From positions 310,001 to 374,000 of the forward strand of contig VISH01000001.1 in the NCBI GenBank assembly GCA_007827375.1: 64,000 bases of DNA, written 5' to 3'. The notes beneath the pieces were generated by a model. That model did not search any database and had not been told where the DNA came from. It saw nothing but the letters and a program-made list of their open reading frames with translations. Within the stretch, counting starts at the first letter, position 1, and each line of letters begins with the position of its first letter. Below are positions 8,681 to 16,882 of the stretch, one piece after another. Origin of the DNA: Alteromonadaceae bacterium 2753L.S.0a.02. Lineage in GTDB: Bacteria > Pseudomonadota > Gammaproteobacteria > Pseudomonadales > Cellvibrionaceae. Both the position numbers and the translations under genes were made by a program.

Positions 8681-10078
8681 ATGAGTTACCGCCACACCCT
8701 GGGATCACACACTTACCAATTCAGTAATCTCGCCGAATTAATGGCCAAGGCCTCTCCCCCCCGCTCCGGTGATCGCCTGGCTGGAGTTATAGCAGAAACC
8801 GCGGAACAACGCGTAGTGGCGCAAATGACCCTGGCTGAGCTACCGCTCAAAACCTTTTTGAACGAAGCTCTGGTACCCTACGAAAATGACGAAGTAACCC
8901 GATTGATCTTAGATACGCACAATGCTGAAGCATTTGCACCCGTAGCGCATCTTACTGTCGGCGATTTTCGCAACTGGCTGTTAAGCGACAACGCCACACA
9001 GGAATCACTTGCCACACTGCGGCCCGGTTTAACGCCGGAAATGGTTGCCGCTGTAAGTAAACTGATGCGTAATCAGGACTTAATTCTGGTCGCGAAAAAA
9101 TGCCAGGTGACCACGGCATTCCGCAACACCATTGGCTTGCCAGGACATTTTTCGACACGACTGCAACCCAACCACCCCACCGACGACACAACCGGTATTG
9201 CAGCCAGTATTCTCGATGGCCTGCTGTACGGTAACGGTGACGCGGTTATCGGCATTAACCCAGCTACCGACAATCTTGAGCAGTGCACCAAGCTATTACA
9301 CATGCTTGATGACGTCATTCAAGCCTATGGGATACCGACACAATCGTGCGTGCTTACACACGTTACCAATACCTTGGAGGCCATTACTCAAGGTGCGCCG
9401 GTCGACCTGGTGTTTCAATCCATCGGTGGTACTGAAGCCTGCAATCGCAGCTTCGGTATCGATCTGGCCGTGCTTGGTGAAGCCGAAGCTGCGGCGCAAT
9501 CGCTGCAACGGGGTACGCTTGGCAGCAACGTGATGTATTTCGAAACCGGCCAAGGCAGCGCGCTTTCGGCCGAAGCCCATCACGGTCTCGATCAACAAAC
9601 CTGTGAGGTACGCGCCTACGCCGTTGCACGACAATTCAACCCATTATTGGTGAATACTGTGGTGGGTTTTATCGGCCCGGAATATCTGTTCGACGGCAAA
9701 GAAATTATTCGCGCAGGGCTCGAAGACCACTGCTGTGGCAAGTTACTGGGGCTGCCTATGGGTGTAGACGTTTGCTATACCAACCATGCACAGGCTGATC
9801 AAAATGATATGGATAACCTGTTAACTTTATTAGCAACGGCAGGTTGCACTTATATTATGGGCATCCCCGGAGCCGACGATATTATGCTGAATTATCAAAC
9901 CACGTCGTTTCACGATGCACTTTACGTGCGAGAATTGCTGGGCTTAAAACCCGCGCCGGAATTCGAGCAATGGCTGCGACACATGCAGATTCTTGACAGT
10001 GCTAACCCCTCCCGCCTTAATACCGCCATGCCCGAAAAATTTGCAAACGCACTGGCGCAATTGCCAGAAGCAGACTAA
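8681..10078 (+). CDS. eutB: ethanolamine ammonia-lyase large subunit
   Basis: About 465 residues, the usual EutB length. With EutC and adenosylcobalamin it converts ethanolamine to acetaldehyde and ammonia. Recognisable conserved segments are SGDRLAGVIAE near the N-terminus, FRNTIGLPGHFSTRLQPNHP, FQSIGGTEACNRSFG, FETGQGSALSAEAHHG (containing an active-site Glu), GVDVCYTNHAQADQND and MGIPGADDIMLNYQTTSFHD. The ATG at 8681 is chosen because the region upstream does not look like EutB. It is 2 bases from eutC. No shell protein, EutA reactivase or aldehyde dehydrogenase gene lies nearby, so this is the minimal non-compartment form. Confidence 0.97.
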   Translation: MSYRHTLGSHTYQFSNLAELMAKASPPRSGDRLAGVIAETAEQRVVAQMTLAELPLKTFLNEALVPYENDEVTRLILDTHNAEAFAPVAHLTVGDFRNWLLSDNATQESLATLRPGLTPEMVAAVSKLMRNQDLILVAKKCQVTTAFRNTIGLPGHFSTRLQPNHPTDDTTGIAASILDGLLYGNGDAVIGINPATDNLEQCTKLLHMLDDVIQAYGIPTQSCVLTHVTNTLEAITQGAPVDLVFQSIGGTEACNRSFGIDLAVLGEAEAAAQSLQRGTLGSNVMYFETGQGSALSAEAHHGLDQQTCEVRAYAVARQFNPLLVNTVVGFIGPEYLFDGKEIIRAGLEDHCCGKLLGLPMGVDVCYTNHAQADQNDMDNLLTLLATAGCTYIMGIPGADDIMLNYQTTSFHDALYVRELLGLKPAPEFEQWLRHMQILDSANPSRLNTAMPEKFANALAQLPEAD

Positions 10079-10080
10079 TC

Positions 10081-10899
10081 ATGAACAAACCTACTGTAAT
10101 TGCAAACCCCTGGCAGCGCTTGCGCCATTTTACCGCGGCGCGTGTTGGATTGGGCCGCGCCGGCAGCAGTATTCCCACCAAAGAACTTCTGGCGTTCCAG
10201 TTGGATCACGCCCGCGCACAGGACGCGGTGCACCTGCCACTGAACATCGAAAAAATTTCCGCTGAATTAGCCGAGCTGCACGACGTCACACCGCCACTGG
10301 TATTGCAATCGCAAGCAAGAGACCGCTTCGAATATTTACAGCGACCCGATCTTGGCCGCCGCCTCAACGAAAATTCGCGACAGCTCCTGCAAACGGCTAA
10401 TCAAAATCCGCAAACCCGCTACGATTTGTCTATTGTGGTTGCTGATGGCCTTTCTTCCCAAGCGATTCAGGAAAATATCGCAGCTTTTGTTAGCCATTTA
10501 TTGGCTGTGTTGAAAAGCGATCAACACCCCTGGCAAGTGGCACCACTTACATTGGTCACTCAGGGCCGTGTTGCCATTGCTGATGAAATCGGCGAATTGC
10601 TTAACAGCGATGCCGTTCTGATGTGCATTGGTGAGCGCCCGGGCCTTAGTTCGCCCGACAGCCTGGGTTTGTATTTAACCTGGCAGCCACACCCTGGCCG
10701 CAATGATGCCGAACGCAATTGCATTTCTAACGTACGCCCTCTGGGCCTGAGTTATTCGGAAGCAGTCACCCGACTCATGTATTTGTTGAAGGAATCGCGC
10801 CGCTTGCAGTTGAGTGGCGTAAATCTTAAAGACCGCACCAAAAGTGATGTTGTCGAGCTTCAAAGTGGTGCAAAAAACTTCCTATTACCGGGGCAATAA
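10081..10899 (+). CDS. eutC: ethanolamine ammonia-lyase small subunit
   Basis: 272 residues, the partner of EutB in the cobalamin-dependent lyase. Diagnostic motifs are ARVGLGRAGSSIPTKELL near residue 20, FQLDHARAQDAVH, the DLSIVVADGLSSQAI segment, and CIGERPGLSSPDSLGLYLTW followed by RNCISNVRPLGLSY, which contribute to the cobalamin/substrate site. It starts 2 bases after eutB stops. The protein appears complete. Confidence 0.97.
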   Translation: MNKPTVIANPWQRLRHFTAARVGLGRAGSSIPTKELLAFQLDHARAQDAVHLPLNIEKISAELAELHDVTPPLVLQSQARDRFEYLQRPDLGRRLNENSRQLLQTANQNPQTRYDLSIVVADGLSSQAIQENIAAFVSHLLAVLKSDQHPWQVAPLTLVTQGRVAIADEIGELLNSDAVLMCIGERPGLSSPDSLGLYLTWQPHPGRNDAERNCISNVRPLGLSYSEAVTRLMYLLKESRRLQLSGVNLKDRTKSDVVELQSGAKNFLLPGQ

Positions 10900-11208
10900 A
10901 TCTCTCTCTAAATCAGCCCCACCGAGATTAATTAACAGGTGCAACAAGTCCACCTTCCCCTAAGCCAGAGCATTCAAGGCCTGCGGGCAAGTGCAATAAA
11001 ACAGTTGTTTAATTTCTGGCGTGAAGCGCCGCATACCGGCGCCAGGGCACGGATTTTGCTCATTTAAGCGACACAACACGACTAAAAAAGCTTCTGGCAC
11101 AACCCCCCTCTGCCCCGCCAGCCAAGCCAGGCCGCTTGGCCAGAAAACTCGTATAGCGAGAAGCTTTGAAGTGCCGGCCTTAACCTTTTACGGATCTAAG
11201 GAAACTGC
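10900..11208. other. 309-base gap between eutC and the TRAP genes
   Basis: No convincing gene. A 7-base-pair perfect hairpin (11121-11127 with 11134-11140, loop CAGGCC) is present without a T-run, so it is not a classic terminator. I see no cobalamin riboswitch signature. The gap is large enough to hold a separate promoter for the TRAP operon, so co-transcription with eutBC is uncertain. Confidence 0.5.
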
Positions 11209-11715
11209 ATGCCCCGTTTTATTACAGGTTATGTGCGCGTTATCGATGCATTTAATCGCTACATTGGTCGCTTTATGATGTACGGCATTTTCGCAATGGT
11301 CGGCATTCTTATGTGGTCCTCTATTTCGAAAACGTTCTTTTTACCCTCCCTCTGGACACTCGAAGCCGCACAATTTGCCATGGTCGGTTACTACATTTTG
11401 GGTGGCGCTTACGCTATGCAATTGCGGGCTAATGTGCGCATGGATCTGTTCTACGGTGAATGGTCTGCTAAAACCAAAGCCTGGGTTGATGCTTTTACCG
11501 TGTTCTTTTTGATTTTTTATCTCGGCGTTTTACTTTACGGTGCCTACGAAAGCACGCTCTACTCCTTCGAATACAATCAACGCAGTCGCACCGCATGGCG
11601 GCCCTATTTATGGCCCATTAAAGCGGTGATGTGCGTGGGTTTTGTGTTAATGATTCTGCAATCCATTTCGGAGTTTTTTAAAGATATTGCAAGAATTCGT
11701 GGGGAGGAAATTTAA
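11209..11715 (+). CDS. TRAP transporter small permease (DctQ-type)
   Basis: 168 residues with four hydrophobic segments, the standard size and shape of the DctQ subunit. The start has TAAGGA 6-7 bases upstream. MVGYYILGGAYAMQLRANVRMD is a typical DctQ segment. It bridges or stabilises the large permease in the inner membrane. The stop overlaps the ATG of the large subunit by one base (TAATG), so translation is coupled. Confidence 0.92.
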   Translation: MPRFITGYVRVIDAFNRYIGRFMMYGIFAMVGILMWSSISKTFFLPSLWTLEAAQFAMVGYYILGGAYAMQLRANVRMDLFYGEWSAKTKAWVDAFTVFFLIFYLGVLLYGAYESTLYSFEYNQRSRTAWRPYLWPIKAVMCVGFVLMILQSISEFFKDIARIRGEEI

Positions 11716-13037
11716 TGTCGTACAGCATGATTGCCACCATGATGTTCGCGCTGATGATGCTGTTGATGGTTACCGGTCAACGTGTGTTTGCCGCAATTGG
11801 CGCGGTTGCTGCGATCGCGGCACTGGCGCTGTGGGGCACCGGCGGTGCCGACATTCCCTTTACCGCCGCCATGAAATTAATGAAATGGTACCCGCTGTTA
11901 ACTCTGCCCATGTTTATTTTTATGGGCTATATACTTTCTGAATCACGTATTGCCGACGACCTCTACAAAATGTTTCACGTGTGGATGGGGCCGGTGCACG
12001 GCGGCCTGGCGATAGGCACCATTGGTTTGATGGTGTTGGTGTCTGCGATGAATGGCTTGTCGGTGGCGGGTATGGCCATAGGCGCAACAATCGCGTTACC
12101 GGAATTATTGCGACGCGGTTACGATAAAAAAATGGTAACCGGCGTTGTGCAGGCTGGGTCGTCATTGGGCATTTTGGTGCCGCCCTCGGTAGTACTGGTG
12201 CTGTACGCCATGATTGCGCGCCAGCCTGTTGGACAATTGTGGCTCGCAGGTATTGTTCCCGGTTTGCTCATGGCGGCGATGTTTATTTTGTATATTGCGA
12301 TTCGTTGTCGTATTAATAAAAAACTAGGGCCAATTTTACCCAAGGAAGAACGCCAGGTAAGTCTGAGGGAAAAACTGCGTTTATTGCAGGCCGGGTTACT
12401 GCCTTTGGGAATATTCGCCGCAATGATGGTGCCCTTCGTAAACGGCTGGACCAGTCTTGTGGAAAGCTCGGCGATTGGTGCCATGGCGGCCATGCTCGCC
12501 GCGATTTTCAAAAAGCGCATGAACAAAACCGTTTTTGAAAACTCCTTGCGCCAAACACTCGCCATTTCCTGCATGTTTATGTGGATAATTCTTGCGGCCC
12601 TCGGCTTTGGCGCAGTATTCGATGGCCTCGGTGCGGTAAAAGCCATTGAAACGTTATTTACCGATCAGTGGGGCCTTAATCCCTGGACCATTCTGATATT
12701 GATGCAATTGTCGTTTCTCATAATGGGCACATTTCTCGACGACACTGCCATGCTGGTAATCGTTGCACCGCTCTATGTACCGCTGGTGCAAGCTCTAGGG
12801 TTCGATTTAATTTGGTACGGCGTGCTTTACACGGTTACCACACAAATTGCTTACATGACGCCGCCTTTTGGCTACAACTTATTTTTAATGCGCGCCATGG
12901 CACCGCCAGAAATTCGCCTGCGTGATATTTACAGCTCCATTTTACCCTTTGTTGCGGTAATGGTGTTTGCGCTGATTATTTTAATGGTGTTTCCAGAAAT
13001 TGCTTTGTGGTTACCCGAGTATGTTTACAACAAATAG
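11715..13037 (+). CDS. TRAP transporter large permease (DctM-type)
   Basis: 440 residues, about 12 membrane segments, with the two pseudo-repeated halves of DctM. Conserved patches include MSAMNGLSVAGMAIGATIALPELLRRGYD, GSSLGILVPPSVVLVLYA, the second-half counterpart MGTFLDDTAMLVIVAPLYVPL and ITTQIAYMTPPFGYNLFL-like sequence near the end. It is the Na+-driven translocating subunit. It is fused neither to DctQ nor to the binding protein. The substrate is set by the DctP partner downstream. Confidence 0.93.
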   Translation: MSYSMIATMMFALMMLLMVTGQRVFAAIGAVAAIAALALWGTGGADIPFTAAMKLMKWYPLLTLPMFIFMGYILSESRIADDLYKMFHVWMGPVHGGLAIGTIGLMVLVSAMNGLSVAGMAIGATIALPELLRRGYDKKMVTGVVQAGSSLGILVPPSVVLVLYAMIARQPVGQLWLAGIVPGLLMAAMFILYIAIRCRINKKLGPILPKEERQVSLREKLRLLQAGLLPLGIFAAMMVPFVNGWTSLVESSAIGAMAAMLAAIFKKRMNKTVFENSLRQTLAISCMFMWIILAALGFGAVFDGLGAVKAIETLFTDQWGLNPWTILILMQLSFLIMGTFLDDTAMLVIVAPLYVPLVQALGFDLIWYGVLYTVTTQIAYMTPPFGYNLFLMRAMAPPEIRLRDIYSSILPFVAVMVFALIILMVFPEIALWLPEYVYNK

Positions 13038-13133
13038 CGTGCTTTTTAAAACCAAATTTTAGTGGCCGAAACAGATTGTCGACCACTGAAACGCAGCACC
13101 CAACTCTTTGCAAATTACAATTAGGAGCAGCTC

Positions 13134-14174
13134 ATGAAATCCAGACGCCAATTTATCACGTCGGCCGCAGCGCTCGCTGGCGCCGCTACACTCACTCCAC
13201 CAAAATTGTATGCGGCCAAGCCGAAAATTAAATGGCGCATGCAAACCTACGCCGGGCCGGCGCTGGCCGAACACGTGATAAAGCCAGCGATCGAAAGTTT
13301 TAATAAAATTGCCGGTGATGAAATGCAAATTGAATTGTATTTTGCCGACCAGCTGGTACCCACAGGTGAGCTGTTTCGCGCCTTAAAAAAAGGCACACTG
13401 GACGCCGTGCAATCGGATGACGATTCCATGGCATCGCCCACTGATGTAACCGTGTTTGGTGGCTACTTCCCGTTCGCCAGCCGCTATTCGTTAGACGTAC
13501 CAGTGCTATTTAATCAATACGGTTTGAAAGAAATTTGGGAAGAGGAATATGCTAAAGTTGGTGTGAAGCATTTATCCGCGGGCGCTTGGGACCCATGCCA
13601 TTTCGCGACAAAAAAACCCGTGAACAGTTTAAAAGACCTCAAGGGTCTACGAGTTTTCACATTCCCGACAGCCGGCCGCTTTATGGCGCAATTTGGCGTT
13701 ATTCCAGTATCCATACCCTGGGAAGATGTAGAGGTGGCTGTACAAACCGGTGAGTTGGACGGCATTGCCTGGTCTGGTATTACCGAAGACTATACAGTCG
13801 GCTGGGCGAACGTTACCGACTACTTCCTCACCAATAATATTTCGGGTGCGTGGATAGGATCTTTCTTTGCCAATATGGACCGCTACAACGAACTGCCCGA
13901 TAAACTTAAAGAATTATTGCAACTCACCATGGACAGCTCACACTACTACCGCCAGTGGTGGTATTGGGGCGGTGAAGCCAAGCTTCGTGTGAATGGTACC
14001 AAAATGAAACTCACCTCAATTCCCGACGAAGAATGGGATCAGGTGGAAGCCGCAGCGCATAAGTTCTGGGATCAAATCGCCAAAGAATCCAAAACCAAAG
14101 CGAAGGTGGTGGAAATCTTTAAGCAATATAACGCCGATATGGCCAAAGCCGGTCGCCCTTATCGCTATTCTTAA
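13134..14174 (+). CDS. TRAP transporter substrate-binding protein (DctP-type), Tat signal
   Basis: 346 residues with a clear RBS (TTAGGAGC before ATG). The N-terminus SRRQFITSAAALAGAA is a twin-arginine signal (S-R-R-x-F), so it is exported folded to the periplasm. The body matches the DctP fold: LYFADQLVPTGELFRALKKG, DLKGLRVFTFPTAGRFMAQFG (with an Arg that commonly contacts a carboxylate ligand) and GELDGIAWSG. The Arg and the overall similarity to 2-oxo-acid-type binding proteins (TakP-like) suggest an organic acid ligand. The neighbouring eutBC suggests an amine or C2 compound. The two clues conflict and the ligand remains open. Confidence 0.9.
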   Translation: MKSRRQFITSAAALAGAATLTPPKLYAAKPKIKWRMQTYAGPALAEHVIKPAIESFNKIAGDEMQIELYFADQLVPTGELFRALKKGTLDAVQSDDDSMASPTDVTVFGGYFPFASRYSLDVPVLFNQYGLKEIWEEEYAKVGVKHLSAGAWDPCHFATKKPVNSLKDLKGLRVFTFPTAGRFMAQFGVIPVSIPWEDVEVAVQTGELDGIAWSGITEDYTVGWANVTDYFLTNNISGAWIGSFFANMDRYNELPDKLKELLQLTMDSSHYYRQWWYWGGEAKLRVNGTKMKLTSIPDEEWDQVEAAAHKFWDQIAKESKTKAKVVEIFKQYNADMAKAGRPYRYS

Positions 14175-14264
14175 CCCTATCAACCGATATAACGTAACTT
14201 TCGGGTAATGACTGATGCAGGGACGCATCATTCAAAAATCAATAGTGTTTTTTGGTTAACTACA

Positions 14265-16223
14265 TTACTCAAATTTTTCTTCGTTGTAATACAAACCGTG
14301 TTTGGCAGCCATTTTCTGGACACTCTTGCCGAGCGCTTTCGGGCCGCAGAAATAAATATCGACACGCTCCCCTCTATGATTTTCCGCAAGCTTTGCAAAG
14401 ATTAAATCCCAGTTGGGGCGTCCCGCGGATGTGCGCGCACTTAAATCGGTTATCGGGTCGCGGCCATGCTTTTCAAAATACGCGTCGAAGGCCAGTTGCA
14501 TCACCAGATTCGACATATTTTTTGCGAGGCTGGTGAGATGAATATTCAAGTGAAAGCGCGCTTCACCCAATTGTTGCTCAGCTTTCTGCAGCAAATCAAT
14601 AAACCATTCGTATGATGATTGCGAGCGGTTCAGCCAGTGAAAATAAATAAGCTGCGAATTTTGCGCTTCACCGTTACCCGCTTTTTCTTTGAGTAACAAA
14701 CTTTGCAGCACCGAGGCAAACGGCGTAACGCCGATACCACCGGAAATTAACACCGCCACCTTGCTGCGATAGATGCTGCTGGTGGGGGCGCCGTAGGGGC
14801 CATCGATATAGGCCGTCCATTTCTTACGCTGCGGGTGATCCATGCCCGCAAGATTATGCAGTGCGCCACTCCAATCACCATTGTTGCGCACATGTACATC
14901 CAAACGCTGCGATTGTGGTGCAGCGCTCAACGTAAACGGGTGCCATTGCAGGCGCGATACGGAAGGAATTCGAATTTTTATGTAGTCGCCCGGCTTAAAC
15001 GCAAACAAAGTACCGCGCTTAAAACGCACCTGGGTTACCCTGTCGGAAAGTGCACGTAATTCGGTAATTTCCACGCGGCGATATTTAAAAAACATGCGGT
15101 AACTGGCATCCAGTGCGAACAGTAACAACACCGGGCTCAGCCAGATCCAGAAAACTGGGCCATGCCAAAGTAGAGCGGCCAAAAACGCTCCGTACAATAA
15201 ATGCGTGTAGACGAACGCCTGATAGTGATTTTTACGTTCTAAAGCTGTGTGTGTCATCAACAGCAGTGCGGTGAGCAGCCCCAGCCCAGTTGCGCCCACC
15301 AGAGTAAAGAGTAACTGTTCCGCAATATTTAAACCGCTCAGCCAGTAATTGTAGAAATGCGCCCCGGTATGCACCAGAGAAAAACCCACTATGGCAAAAC
15401 CAATGAGTTTGTGGATTTCAGTGAGATTATCCAAAGGCAGAACCCGAGCGAAAATCGTGTGCCGCAATCCTGTCGCAAGTGCACGACACATGGGCAGCAG
15501 CACCAGCGCACAATTCATATTCAGGCAGGCTCCACCGCCGCGGGCGATCTGCACCGCTAGATTGGCCCCCAGTTCGCGGTAATGCAGCAGCGCGGTCCCA
15601 AACAACACGGCATTGGCTGCAAGGTACGCCAGCAGCCAGAACCAGGATTTCCACTCACTCCGGAAAAACCGTCGTAAGCGGGTACCGCCGCTTGCCCCCT
15701 TCACTTTTTTGCTTTCACGCTTAACGGCAATGCCGAGTAATTTGTGTATAAAGCCATCAAACTGGCGGTCCACCGCAGGTGCAGCTGCGAGCATGGCCAC
15801 AAATTCGTCCTCATACATCCCTGATTTCCGCTTAACGGATGCCTGTGCGTAGAAGCAGTCGAGCAGATCCTCGAGCTTCTCGGGGGCTAATTTCAGGCTT
15901 TGCTCCTGCAGGCTCGCACGGATAAGATCCTGCAGCTCCTCACGCCCCACCAGGCCGTTGTCATCTTGATCGCACACCTTAAACACGAAGCGCAGGCGTT
16001 CATCCGAGCCCTGCTTAAGCAAGGTAAGTGCAAAAGTTTGAAATTCCTTCAGATCAATGTAGCCGGAGTGATCGCTGTCAGTGAGCACAAACATACGTCG
16101 ACACAGCAAGTCGTTTTTCACCCCTAGCGCGTGTTTCCATTCCTGATAATCGATGAGTTTGTCGCTGCCGGCAATTTCAGCGAAAGCGCGCCGAATGTAG
16201 CGCTTTTGAGTAAACTTGAACAT
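14265..16223 (-). CDS. EF-hand NADPH oxidase / ferric reductase-like protein (NOX5-like)
   Basis: About 652 residues from the ATG at 16223 (AAGGGG upstream); the open frame extends to 16304. Two EF-hands are plain: residues 49-60 (D-x-D-x-S-x-Y-I-D-x-x-E) and 85-96 (D-x-D-x-N-x-L-x-x-x-x-E). A six-helix ferric-reductase-type heme domain follows, with His residues in HKLIGFAIVGFSLVHTGAHF and in the helix with THLLYGAFLAALLWHG. Then come an FAD-binding domain (WHPFTLSAAP) and an NAD(P)H domain (SGGIGVTPFASVL, FCGPKALG). The C-terminus ends in NEEKFE, close to the terminal Phe of NOX enzymes. This is the layout of calcium-regulated NOX5 and its cyanobacterial homologue. It should move electrons from cytosolic NADPH across the membrane to oxygen or a metal. 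Confidence 0.88.
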   Translation of the reverse strand: MFKFTQKRYIRRAFAEIAGSDKLIDYQEWKHALGVKNDLLCRRMFVLTDSDHSGYIDLKEFQTFALTLLKQGSDERLRFVFKVCDQDDNGLVGREELQDLIRASLQEQSLKLAPEKLEDLLDCFYAQASVKRKSGMYEDEFVAMLAAAPAVDRQFDGFIHKLLGIAVKRESKKVKGASGGTRLRRFFRSEWKSWFWLLAYLAANAVLFGTALLHYRELGANLAVQIARGGGACLNMNCALVLLPMCRALATGLRHTIFARVLPLDNLTEIHKLIGFAIVGFSLVHTGAHFYNYWLSGLNIAEQLLFTLVGATGLGLLTALLLMTHTALERKNHYQAFVYTHLLYGAFLAALLWHGPVFWIWLSPVLLLFALDASYRMFFKYRRVEITELRALSDRVTQVRFKRGTLFAFKPGDYIKIRIPSVSRLQWHPFTLSAAPQSQRLDVHVRNNGDWSGALHNLAGMDHPQRKKWTAYIDGPYGAPTSSIYRSKVAVLISGGIGVTPFASVLQSLLLKEKAGNGEAQNSQLIYFHWLNRSQSSYEWFIDLLQKAEQQLGEARFHLNIHLTSLAKNMSNLVMQLAFDAYFEKHGRDPITDLSARTSAGRPNWDLIFAKLAENHRGERVDIYFCGPKALGKSVQKMAAKHGLYYNEEKFE

Positions 16224-16590
16224 GCAGTAAGCTGCCCCTTGAAGGGTGGGCGTCATCCATGGCAGTACAGCGTGAACGGCACATTGTGCCGACTTACCAT
16301 GCATGAGGCAATCTTCGCGCCACGCGCTGTGGGCGCTCTGCCACCGATTGGCGCTAATTCACACTCAAGCAGCAAACTTCATGAAATAGTCTTTGACTTT
16401 AGTGTGATTACCCTATAGCTTAATGGCCCAAGCTGTTAAATTAAGCTTCTGGATTACGTTCTCCATTTCGCCGCAAGCCTCTGTTCGACGTCCTGTAGTA
16501 TCAATATTTCAGTTAATTTTTCGGCTGTTTAACGCCCCAAGATGTACTTGAGGCGGCAATGTTTATTTTTATCTTCAGGATTATTTTTTT
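16224..16590. other. intergenic region between the divergent NOX-like and cold-shock genes
   Basis: No supported gene. It must hold the divergent promoters and the leader of the cold-shock gene. The 3' half is AT-rich and contains one strong hairpin, listed separately. Confidence 0.5.
16533..16555 (+). promoter_or_regulatory. hairpin in the cold-shock mRNA leader
   Basis: CGCC-c-CAAG pairs with CTTG-a-GGCG around a five-base loop (ATGTA). It lies 36 bases upstream of the cold-shock start and is followed by a T-rich stretch. Cold-shock genes of this family often have structured leaders that change fold with temperature; that this hairpin does so is inference. It could also be a weak terminator. 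Confidence 0.4.
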
Positions 16591-16800
16591 ATGTCAGACA
16601 AAGTTACCGGCACCGTTAAGTGGTTCAACGAATCTAAAGGTTTTGGTTTTATCGAGCAGCCATCAGGCCCAGACGTTTTCGCTCACTTCAGTGCTATTCA
16701 AGGTAGCGGTTTTAAAACCCTCGCCGAAGGCCAGAAAGTAGAGTTCAACGTAACTCAAGGCCAGAAAGGCCCACAGGCTGAAAATATTGTTGCGCTGTAA
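16591..16800 (+). CDS. CspA-family cold shock protein
   Basis: 69 residues, the full length of the single cold-shock domain. Both RNA-binding motifs are present: KGFGFI (RNP1) and VFAHF (RNP2), preceded by the typical GTVKWFNESKGF. It is a cytoplasmic RNA chaperone that binds single-stranded nucleic acid. The AGGA lies 10 bases upstream of the ATG. A good rho-independent terminator follows, so it is likely monocistronic. Confidence 0.97.
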   Translation: MSDKVTGTVKWFNESKGFGFIEQPSGPDVFAHFSAIQGSGFKTLAEGQKVEFNVTQGQKGPQAENIVAL

Positions 16801-16820
16801 CACAGTATTTTGAGTATCGA

Positions 16821-16850
16821 AAAAGGCAGGCCAATTGGCTTGCTTTTTTT
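16821..16850 (+). terminator. rho-independent terminator of the cold-shock gene
   Basis: GCAGGCC (16826-16832) pairs with GGCTTGC (16837-16843), with one G-U pair, around AATT, followed by seven T. It lies directly after the cold-shock gene and before the sigma-factor gene. Confidence 0.85.
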
Positions 16851-16882
16851 ATGCCCTCAAGAAATACCACCGCAGGTGGCTC

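Noticed and set aside
8681..10899. Ethanolamine microcompartment
   Set aside because: Only eutB and eutC are present; no shell proteins or other eut enzymes are in the window.
10900..11208. Cobalamin riboswitch before the TRAP genes or eutB
   Set aside because: No B12-box-like sequence or suitable long-range pairing was found in either leader; the eutB leader is also short.
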